DNA from: DAIRVC01 sp036803025
GTDB lineage: Bacteria; Chloroflexota; Anaerolineae; Anaerolineales; E44-bin32
Assembly: GCA_036803025.1 (NCBI GenBank)
Contig: DAIRVC010000071.1
Span: forward strand, 1 to 12,261
Direction of reading: 5' to 3'
DNA length: 12,261 nucleotides
Part shown: piece by piece, positions 1-6,494 of the stretch
How the letters are laid out: each line of letters begins with the position of its first letter
Numbering within the stretch: position 1 is the stretch's first letter
Notes under the pieces: model-generated
The model's input: the letters and a program-made list of their open reading frames with translations, nothing else
The model's database searches: none
Told to the model about the DNA's origin: nothing
Translations under genes and position numbers: made by a program

Positions 1-1204
<1,204 letters not shown>

Positions 1205-1230
1205 GCGGAGCCCCGGCACCGGAGATGCGC

Positions 1231-1638
1231 ATGCCCACTATCCGACGCGTTCACCACGTCGCGCTGGTCGTGGACGACATCCAAGCCGCCCTGACCTTCT
1301 GGCGGGACGGCCTCGGGCTGGAATTAAGCCAGGTGAAGGACGTCCCCGACCAGGAGTCGCGAGTCGCCTTCCTACCCATCAGCGACTCTCAGATTGAATT
1401 GGTGCTTCCAACGAGCGCGGACAGCGGGGTGGCGCGCTTCCTGGCTAAACGCGGCCCGGGCATGCACCATGTCTGCCTGGAGGTCGAGGACCTGGACGGC
1501 CTGTTGGCTCGATTGAAGGCTCAGAACATCCGGCTGATCAATGTGGAACCGCTGACGGGGCAGGATGGGCGCCGCATGGCCTTCATCCATCCAGAGAGCA
1601 CTCGCGGCGTCCTGGTCGAGCTCTACGAAGCAGCCTGA
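1231..1638 (+). CDS. mce: Methylmalonyl-CoA epimerase (VOC superfamily)
   Basis: The 135-residue cytoplasmic protein interconverts the (S) and (R) forms of methylmalonyl-CoA, feeding the mutase encoded just upstream. The ATG at 1231 is chosen because GGAG (1221-1224) lies six bases before it and because it gives the usual family start (MPTIRRVHHVALVV). A GTG at 1201 overlapping the mutase stop, and an ATG at 1225, are in frame but less well placed. It has two glyoxalase-type beta-alpha-beta-beta-beta modules, about residues 6-60 and 76-133. Candidate metal ligands are His9, Glu56 (in SQIELVLP), His80 (in GMHHVCLEV) and Glu130 (in GVLVELYE), the pattern expected for this family. The length is normal. 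The pairing with a mutase and the complete ligand set make the assignment secure compared with other VOC enzymes. Confidence 0.93.
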   Translation: MPTIRRVHHVALVVDDIQAALTFWRDGLGLELSQVKDVPDQESRVAFLPISDSQIELVLPTSADSGVARFLAKRGPGMHHVCLEVEDLDGLLARLKAQNIRLINVEPLTGQDGRRMAFIHPESTRGVLVELYEAA

Positions 1639-1691
1639 CCGGTCCCCGCACTGACCCGGCGCCGGCGCGCTCGTTCAGCTAGGCGAAGTTG

Positions 1692-1730
1692 AACGGCCTG
1701 CGGAGGGCGAAAGCCCATCGCAGGCCGTTT
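1692..1730. terminator. Strong hairpin between convergent genes, probable bidirectional terminator
   Basis: An 11-bp perfect stem (1692-1702 with 1719-1729, AACGGCCTGCG and its complement) encloses a GGGC-GAAA-GCCC inner stem-loop. Only a 2x2 internal mismatch separates the two stems. It sits 54 bases after the epimerase stop and 29 bases beyond the stop of the opposing DUF5667-type gene. The plus-strand read-out is followed by only TTT and the minus-strand read-out by a mixed sequence, so the U-tract is weak on both sides. Termination is inferred from stem strength and position. Confidence 0.6.
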
Positions 1731-1758
1731 GGGTCCACGCGCAGATGGGTCTTGCCGG

Positions 1759-2766
1759 CTACTTGTCCACCTGTCCCGGGGGCGTCCCGTGAGGGTTGCC
1801 CGACCCTTCCGACTGACCCGGCGGCGTCGCATTGGGATTGCCTGGCTCCCCCGCTTGGCCCGGAGGAGTCTGCTGCGGATTCCCGGGGTCACCGCTTTGA
1901 CCCGGGGGCGTCTCCGGAGGACTGCCGGGCACGTCCGACGGCCGGCCGTGATCGTACGGCGGTTCGGCGGTCTCGTCCGCCTGACCTGGCGGGGTGTCCT
2001 GGTGTCCGGGAGCCGCGCCGGAGCGCCCCGGGCCCTGGGACAGCGCCGCCTCGGCCTGCATGAGAACTCGCAGGAGGGCCGGCTGGGCCGACTCAGGCGC
2101 CCGCAACAGCACGCCCGTCAGAACCTGAACGTGCTGCGCGAATCCCGGGGGGATCTCCCCGATCCCCAGGCCCACGCCAGGCGTGCCGTCCGCCATCTGG
2201 GCCTCTGCCCAGTGATACTCGAACGCCAACACGAGCCCATCCAGCTCGCCGAGTCGGCCGGACTCGACCAACGCCTCGAGTTCCGTCAGTCGTTCGTCGG
2301 CGAAGCGCAGGTGCAATGCCGCTTGCGCTTGCGCGTCAAAGGTCAGGAGCTCCTGGGCGGCTTCTACCATCAGCTTGGCAGGGTAGAGGAAGTCCCCGGG
2401 TAGCGCGTCGGCGGAGGCGGAGGCGGCGCCGACAGTGGCGAATAGTGCCACGAAGACGGCGCCGATCGGAGCCCAGGCACCCGCCCGGCGCAGGAAGCCG
2501 CCGCGCGCGGGCCGTCGCGGATGGTTGCGGGCTGGGACCATCCGCCCACGCGCCTGCGCCATCAGGCGGCTGCGCAGGCGAAGACGGAAATCGACTGACG
2601 GCAGCGCGTAGGGCATGGCGCGCAGCTCACCGGCCAGGTCGAGCAGCGGCTCCAGATCCGCCCGCAGTCCCGGATAGCGCTCCAGGCACTCCCGGCGCGA
2701 GTGGTCTCCCGATTCGATCGATTCCAGACACCAGGCCAGCGCTTCGTCCACCGACACGACTGCCAT
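1759..2766 (-). CDS. DUF5667-type single-pass membrane protein, probable anti-sigma partner
   Basis: The 335-residue protein is encoded directly after the ECF sigma factor, four bases past its stop. The start at 2766 has a strong GAGGAGGGG ribosome site lying in the last sigma codons; an upstream in-frame ATG at 2832 would overlap sigma by 60 bases and is less likely. Residues 1-70 are a cytoplasmic helical region of the type seen in Chloroflexota sigma-linked proteins (ECLERYPGLRADLEPLLDLA). Residues 72-95 are Arg-rich. A membrane helix spans about 98-118. It is followed by ALPGDFLYPAKLMVEAAQEL and an amphipathic helical domain to about residue 245, which is the DUF5667 pattern. The tail (258-335) is made of 14-residue Pro/Gly-rich repeats. 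Anti-sigma function is an inference from gene order and topology; no zinc-binding anti-sigma motif is seen. The external part may be a sensor or wall-contacting stalk. Confidence 0.8.
   Translation of the reverse strand: MAVVSVDEALAWCLESIESGDHSRRECLERYPGLRADLEPLLDLAGELRAMPYALPSVDFRLRLRSRLMAQARGRMVPARNHPRRPARGGFLRRAGAWAPIGAVFVALFATVGAASASADALPGDFLYPAKLMVEAAQELLTFDAQAQAALHLRFADERLTELEALVESGRLGELDGLVLAFEYHWAEAQMADGTPGVGLGIGEIPPGFAQHVQVLTGVLLRAPESAQPALLRVLMQAEAALSQGPGRSGAAPGHQDTPPGQADETAEPPYDHGRPSDVPGSPPETPPGQSGDPGNPQQTPPGQAGEPGNPNATPPGQSEGSGNPHGTPPGQVDK
1762..1995 (-). repeat. 42-bp tandem repeat coding a 14-residue TPPGQ-x-GNP motif
   Basis: Reading on the minus strand, three adjacent units (1870-1911, 1828-1869, 1786-1827) encode TPPGQSGDPGNPQQ, TPPGQAGEPGNPNA and TPPGQSEGSGNPHG. 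A last partial unit TPPGQVDK precedes the stop. Upstream, TPPGQADETAEPPY and a degenerate unit ending DVPGSPPE keep the 14-residue phase exactly, so the array runs for about five and a half units. Codons differ between units, so this is a diverged in-frame repeat rather than a recent slippage product. Confidence 0.85.
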
Positions 2767-2770
2767 GCTG

Positions 2771-3379
2771 CTACCCCTCCTCACCCTGCAGACCTGCCAG
2801 GAGCGCTTTGAGGGCGCGGTGCTGCAGGACACGTACCGTGCCTGGGTTCACTCCCAGGACCTCGGCGGCTTCGGCGTGGCTCAGCCCGCTCACGAAGCGC
2901 AGGGCCAGGATCTGCTGATGTTCGGGGCGTAATCGGGCCAACGCACCCCGCACCCACTGCCTGCGTTCGCTGGCCAGCACAGCCTCTTCCGGCCAGACGC
3001 CGGGGTCTTCCACTTCAGAGTCCTCGATCGCTTCATCGGTCAGGGTCTCAGGCGAGTGGCGCTCGCGCCGGTGTGCGGCGATGAGGTTGTGCGCCACGCG
3101 ATGGAGCCAGGCGCTGAAGGCGAACTCGCCGATGCGGAAGGCGGGCAGGGTCTCCCAGGCTTGCAGGAAGACCGCCTCGACCAGATCCTCGGCCTCGTGT
3201 TCGTCCTCCAGTCGCGCCAACGCGTAGCGGTAGAGTACGGGCAGGTGGCGTGCGTACAGGCGCCCGAAGGCTTCGGCATCCCCGTCGGCTGCCAGGAGGA
3301 GCAGGTCGGCCTCTCCATCCACCACTGGGGGATGTCTGAGCGAGACAAGCGGGAGGGACATGGCGCTCATGGCATCCAT
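2771..3379 (-). CDS. ECF-type RNA polymerase sigma factor
   Basis: This sigma-70 family protein of about 200 residues directs RNA polymerase to a specific promoter set. Sigma region 2 spans about residues 24-107, with the core-binding helix EAEDLVEAVFLQAW and the -10 recognition segment FSAWLHRVAHNLIAAHRR. An acidic linker (about 108-135) follows. Region 4 spans about 143-197 (ALARLRPEHQQILALRFVSG, then helix-turn-helix SHAEAAEVLGVNPGTVRVLQ). There is no region 1 or 3, as expected for ECF sigmas. Three in-frame ATGs (3379, 3370, 3361) are possible starts. The AGGA at the leader is too close to the first and about ten bases from the second, so the true start may be 3370. The gene lies 59 bases after the TadG-like gene on the same strand and just before the DUF5667-type gene. 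It is probably co-transcribed with both, though an internal promoter in the 59-base gap is possible. Confidence 0.92.
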   Translation of the reverse strand: MDAMSAMSLPLVSLRHPPVVDGEADLLLLAADGDAEAFGRLYARHLPVLYRYALARLEDEHEAEDLVEAVFLQAWETLPAFRIGEFAFSAWLHRVAHNLIAAHRRERHSPETLTDEAIEDSEVEDPGVWPEEAVLASERRQWVRGALARLRPEHQQILALRFVSGLSHAEAAEVLGVNPGTVRVLQHRALKALLAGLQGEEG

Positions 3380-3438
3380 TTCCTGCCGCCCTCGAATGAT
3401 CCGCCCACCGCGCTGCGCATGCTTCCCCGCCCGCGCGC

Positions 3439-4653
3439 CTACTGCGAGAGATCGACCCGCGGAGGCTCGCGCTCCTGGTAGTTCTCCGCCGGGTCGTAGA
3501 TGATATGGGTGTCGCTCGTGCCGGTCAGGTCGACCTTCCAGCCGATGACCTGCGAGTGAAAGCCGTCGGTTGCGCCGGTCCCGGCGATCTGCACCTCAGC
3601 GCCGGGCACGAAGATCGTCCCGGTGAAGGTCGAGGCCGAGTTACCGTTGATGGTCGCCCTGTCACTGTTGGTGGGGTCCTGATACAGGAGCAGGCCGGCG
3701 TAGTCCCCGCTGTTCGGGGCATCGAGGTGCAGCTCCGCCCCACCGTCCCAGCTCACGTCGCCCGTCATCACGTAGATCGTCACGTCGGTCCCGGTCAGGA
3801 TCGTTCCGGCGTTGACGGCAAAGCCGTTGTCGACGCAGTAGATGCCCGGCTGCAGCGTCCACGTCCCCCCGTGGAAGTTGAAGCTGTCGATGTAGCCGGC
3901 GGTGATGATGCCGGTGCCGGCGTCGATGGTGGCGTTCCCGGCGCAGGTCGGCGCCGGGATCACCGGCGTTTCGACCGGTGTGGCGCCGGAGGTGGGGACC
4001 GGCCAGACGGTAGAGTTGTTGGCGATCTCGAACCCGCCGACGACGCTGATGGCGCCGTCGGTCACGTTGAAGGTGTTGCCGCCGCTGGCGCGGAAGGCAC
4101 AGTCCGGATCGTCCGAGTTGACGAACACGCCCGCTCCCTCAACCGTGGCGGTCGAGTTGCCGTGCGTCCACACCACCGAACAGCCGCTGGGAGACAGGCC
4201 GACGATGGCGTTCCCGTCGAGCAGCGGGGCGATCGAGCCCGGCCGCGCTCGAGCGACGGCGGTGACCGTTGTGCGCAGCTCTCCGGCGTAGACGAAATGC
4301 GCAAAGACGGTATCCACCTTGGCCGTGATCACCACCTCGACATATTCCGGATTGCCCGTGTACGGGCCGTGAGCGGGCGGATTGTAGACCTCGACCCAGT
4401 TGTAGGTGCCGTTGTTGTCGTAGGTATTGTCCGCGGCGCGCGCGAAGGCGGCGCTGAAGGGATCGTTGTCATAGACGATCGCCAGCGCGCCGGCGAGGGC
4501 GGCGGCGTCGGCCCCGTTCTGCGCCCGGCGTCGTTCGGTGTACAGAAGACCGCCGTCGACCGCCAGCGCGGCGAAGCCGAGCATGCCGATGAAGGCGAAG
4601 GCCAGGAGGACGATCGATTGCCCGCGCTCGCTGCGATGCTGTCTGAGTCTCAT
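3439..4653 (-). CDS. TadG-like pilus-assembly protein with large secreted beta-rich domain
   Basis: The 404-residue secreted protein is membrane-anchored. Its N-terminus (RSERGQSIVLLAFAFIGMLG) and single hydrophobic helix at about residues 11-34 are the TadE/TadG class prepilin-like anchor. They are followed by VDGGLLYTERRRAQNGADAA, the characteristic TadG/Flp pilus-assembly stretch. The rest is beta-rich and repeats short Gly/Asn/Thr strands, for example GIYCVDNGFAVNAGTILTG, NSASTFTGTIFVPGAEVQIA and VDLTGTSDTHIIYDP. This suggests a stacked or solenoid-like extracellular domain. Four or more Cys residues are scattered in it. The start at 4653 has GGAGG six bases upstream. It sits 21 bases after the TadE-like gene on the same strand. 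No von Willebrand or MIDAS motif is evident, unlike some TadG proteins. The pseudopilin-like role is from family knowledge; a structural or adhesive role for the outer domain is inference. Confidence 0.82.
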   Translation of the reverse strand: MRLRQHRSERGQSIVLLAFAFIGMLGFAALAVDGGLLYTERRRAQNGADAAALAGALAIVYDNDPFSAAFARAADNTYDNNGTYNWVEVYNPPAHGPYTGNPEYVEVVITAKVDTVFAHFVYAGELRTTVTAVARARPGSIAPLLDGNAIVGLSPSGCSVVWTHGNSTATVEGAGVFVNSDDPDCAFRASGGNTFNVTDGAISVVGGFEIANNSTVWPVPTSGATPVETPVIPAPTCAGNATIDAGTGIITAGYIDSFNFHGGTWTLQPGIYCVDNGFAVNAGTILTGTDVTIYVMTGDVSWDGGAELHLDAPNSGDYAGLLLYQDPTNSDRATINGNSASTFTGTIFVPGAEVQIAGTGATDGFHSQVIGWKVDLTGTSDTHIIYDPAENYQEREPPRVDLSQ

Positions 4654-4674
4654 CCATACCCTCCGAGAGCCTGC

Positions 4675-5109
4675 CTAAGGGCAGGTCGGCGTCAGGATCG
4701 TATCGACCACGGTGGCCTGCAATGGGATCGTCTGACTGCCGATGACCGCGCCGAGGAACGGCGTAATGATGGTGAAGTCGTAGGCGACGTCGACGCGAAT
4801 GCCGCCTCCGCTGCACGCCTGGCCAATGATCGCGGGTGTGACGGTGACCGTGCTCCATTCGATCAGGCCGGAAGGCGCCTCGCCGCGCACCCGATTGTCG
4901 ATCCCGGCCCAGTCGTATGGGTCGATCGACCCGTAGGCGGCGCCTTCGCCGGCCGCGGACTGGAGCGCCAGGTAGGTGAAGTACAGCCTTCCGAAATCGA
5001 TCGTGCCGGCCAGCAGGATCATGATGATGACGGTCCCCAGAGCCAGTTCGGTCAGGCTCTGCCCGCGCTCGCTTCGTCCTTGGCGCTTCCGAATGGTTCT
5101 CTTGAACAT
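4675..5109 (-). CDS. TadE-like pseudopilin
   Basis: The 144-residue protein has a basic N-terminus (MFKRTIRKRQGRSERGQSL), a single hydrophobic helix at about residues 20-42, and the TadE signature TELALGTVIIMILLAGTIDF followed by GRLYFTYLALQSAAGEGA. The remaining 100 residues form a small secreted domain with two Cys (about residues 99 and 143) that may form a disulfide. GAGGAG lies seven bases before the ATG at 5109. It is the second gene of the minus-strand operon, 22 bases after the longer TadE-like gene and 21 bases before the TadG-like gene. TadE/TadF-type pseudopilins are processed and exported by a Tad (type IVc pilus) machine. No TadA ATPase, TadB/C platform or TadV peptidase is in the window, so the machine must be encoded elsewhere. 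Confidence 0.85.
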   Translation of the reverse strand: MFKRTIRKRQGRSERGQSLTELALGTVIIMILLAGTIDFGRLYFTYLALQSAAGEGAAYGSIDPYDWAGIDNRVRGEAPSGLIEWSTVTVTPAIIGQACSGGGIRVDVAYDFTIITPFLGAVIGSQTIPLQATVVDTILTPTCP

Positions 5110-5131
5110 GGACCCGCTCCTCGATGTCCTG

Positions 5132-6070
5132 TTACGGACAGGTCACGCTAACCAGGTTAGACGGCGCACTCTCTCGGCTGAGCACGACGGTCGTGGCGTA
5201 GAAGACACCCGATTCCCCGGAAGACATGGTGCCGCAGTTGTTGCAGGCTGGATTGCTGTCGATGGCGATGTGCAGCGGGCTCCCATCGACAAGCCGGTAG
5301 ATGTTGTACGAATGTGCACCGCTGACCACTGACCAGTTGAAACTCAGCTTCCCATTCAGGCAGGTCACGGTCAGGTTGGTCGGCGGCGGGATCGGCGTGG
5401 GCGAAGGGACGATCGTGTTGGTGATCGTCGGCGTCGGGCTCGGGCCCGGGGTATCGGTAGGAGGCACTGTCGGTGTGGGCGTGTCCTCCGGTGTGGGCGA
5501 CGGCCCGGCCGTCGGCGGCACCGAGGTGTCGGTCGGCGCTGTGGTCGAGGTCGGCCCTCCGAGCGTCACCGTCGGTCCGGCAGCGACCTCGGTCAGGATC
5601 GTCCGCCCGGTCGACGTGGTGATGGTCATCGGCGGAAGGGGCACCAGCGGGACTATCGGCTGATAGACCGTGGAGACGGTCACCACCACACGGTCGCCCA
5701 GGTTGATCTGGTTTGGATGGGGGTTGGCATCGCAGGAGGCGATCGGCAAGGTCGGGTCGCCGTGATCGTAGACGATCTGGATATCCGCATCCGCCAGCGT
5801 GGTCAGGGTGGCCACGCGCCGCGCCGCATCGCGCATCCCCAGGCAGTCCAGATAGCGGGGGGTCCCGGAACCGTTGTCGCCGACGGTGGCGCCATAGCGG
5901 CTGGCCTCGCGGCTGGCCGAGGTCATGCCCGAGTAGATCAGAAGCATACGCCCGGCCTCGATCACACCCAGCACGATCAGAAGGAGCACCGGCAGGACGA
6001 GCATGAACTCGACCAGCCCCTGTCCCGGGCGGCTTTCCGATCGGCGTTGCTGGCCTCCTGGTTCTGTCAT
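5132..6070 (-). CDS. TadE-like pseudopilin with Thr/Pro linker and FN3-like C-terminal domain
   Basis: The 312-residue protein is the first gene of the minus-strand operon. Residues 1-15 are polar. GQGLVEFMLVLPVLLLIVLG (16-35) opens the TadE-type anchor helix, and EAGRMLLIYSGMTSASREAS continues the family pattern. Residues 60-170 form a secreted domain. Residues 171-230 are an extended Thr/Ser/Pro linker rich in PTPT-like units. Residues 231-312 look like a small fibronectin type III-like domain (TNLTVTC, LSFNWSVVSGAHSYNIYRLV) with a CNNC pair at 276-279 and a C-terminal SNLVSVTCP. The start at 6070 is chosen because GGAG lies seven bases upstream; an ATG at 6160 would run the coding sequence through the terminator and is rejected. 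The leader carries a c-di-GMP riboswitch and terminator. A surface-binding role for the FN3-like end is inference. Confidence 0.82.
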   Translation of the reverse strand: MTEPGGQQRRSESRPGQGLVEFMLVLPVLLLIVLGVIEAGRMLLIYSGMTSASREASRYGATVGDNGSGTPRYLDCLGMRDAARRVATLTTLADADIQIVYDHGDPTLPIASCDANPHPNQINLGDRVVVTVSTVYQPIVPLVPLPPMTITTSTGRTILTEVAAGPTVTLGGPTSTTAPTDTSVPPTAGPSPTPEDTPTPTVPPTDTPGPSPTPTITNTIVPSPTPIPPPTNLTVTCLNGKLSFNWSVVSGAHSYNIYRLVDGSPLHIAIDSNPACNNCGTMSSGESGVFYATTVVLSRESAPSNLVSVTCP

Positions 6071-6115
6071 CCTTCCACTCCGTCCGAACCCGTTTTCCTT
6101 GCCGGCCAGCCTGAC

Positions 6116-6156
6116 AAACGAAAACCCGTGGCGCCGAGCTTCAGGCTCGCCACGGG
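6116..6156 (-). terminator. Intrinsic terminator in the tad operon leader (riboswitch expression platform)
   Basis: Read on the minus strand, CCCGTGGC-GAGC, loop CTGAA, then GCTC-GGC-GCCACGGG forms a 12-bp stem with a 3-base bulge, followed at once by TTTTCGTTTG. This is a classical rho-independent terminator. It lies between the riboswitch aptamer (ending at 6186) and the first start codon (6070), which is where a transcriptional expression platform belongs. The aptamer strand GGCCACG (around 6213-6219) contains six bases complementary to CGTGGC in the terminator 5' arm, a possible but short alternative pairing. Confidence 0.85.
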
Positions 6157-6185
6157 GCATGGAGGCAACCCCTCAAGGGCCTCCT

Positions 6186-6288
6186 CCAGAACGTGCTTCG
6201 GCAGCTGGCAGTCGTGGCCGGTGACCGGCTTTAGACCCGTAGCTTTGCGCCGCCACCTTTCGGTGACTTTGCCCTTTCGGCAGCCTGG
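6186..6288 (-). ncRNA. Cyclic di-GMP-I (GEMM-I) riboswitch aptamer
   Basis: On the minus strand the RNA shows the GEMM-I conserved blocks in order: AGGGCAAAG; the P2 hairpin CACC-GAAA-GGTG with its GNRA loop; GGCGCAAAGCTACGGG; TCTAAAG (tetraloop-receptor side of P3); a short GCCGGTCACCGGC hairpin tip; and the 3' block CTGCCAGCTGCCGAAG. These match the known positions of the ligand-contacting G (in GGGC), A (in GCAAAG) and C (in TGCCG) of the Vibrio Vc2 aptamer. A P1 helix can form from CCAGG/TGC (near 6284-6288) and GCA/TTCTGG (near 6186-6196). It lies 116 bases upstream of the first tad gene start and just before an intrinsic terminator, so it should control transcription of the five-gene minus-strand operon in response to c-di-GMP. 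The direction of control is not certain. Confidence 0.87.
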
Positions 6289-6458
6289 CCGTATTCGATT
6301 GGCTTCAACCGAGAGAACGAAGGCAGCGCACCGGCGTTACGCCTGCAGCGGCCCGCACGGCCAACTGCAAGGCGACTGTAAGCCCGACGGGGTCGCGCCA
6401 CCAGGTGGGTGGGACCCGGGTACCGGGCCGCCTCGCCGATCCTCCGGCGCGGTCGGCA
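6289..6458. other. Divergent intergenic segment with strong hairpin, otherwise unassigned
   Basis: This segment lies between the riboswitch (minus strand) and the mutase promoter (plus strand) and has no supported gene. It holds a long hairpin at 6340-6374: CGCCTGCAG pairs with CTGCA(A)GGCG, and an inner GGCC/GGCC stem has a five-base loop. A GCCGA/TCGGC inverted repeat lies at 6435-6457, immediately upstream of the -10 element. The minus-strand operon promoter should also be here, but no convincing -35/-10 pair is visible. Confidence 0.5.
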
Positions 6459-6467
6459 TGCTATAAT
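6459..6467 (+). promoter_or_regulatory. Extended -10 promoter (TGCTATAAT) of the second mutase
   Basis: A perfect TATAAT (6462-6467) is preceded by TGC, giving an extended -10 element. There is no TTGACA-like -35 at the usual distance, which extended -10 promoters can do without. The predicted transcript start near 6473-6475 leaves a leader of about 20 bases holding the ribosome site GAGGAG (6483-6488), six bases before the ATG at 6495. Confidence 0.7.
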
Positions 6468-6494
6468 GCCGCCAACCCACTCGAGGAGCGCCGG

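Noticed and set aside
1762..1995. CRISPR-like array from the 42-bp periodicity
   Set aside because: Repeats are contiguous, diverged, in-frame and encode a Pro/Gly peptide motif; there are no unique spacers.
3505..5151. 548-residue open frame on the plus strand
   Set aside because: It lies antisense to the TadG- and TadE-like genes, has composition typical of reverse reading of GC-rich genes, and shows no recognisable domain.
6289..6494. Cobalamin riboswitch upstream of the B12-dependent mutase
   Set aside because: Expected from function, but no B12-box-like block is present and the leader after the TATAAT is only about 20 bases.
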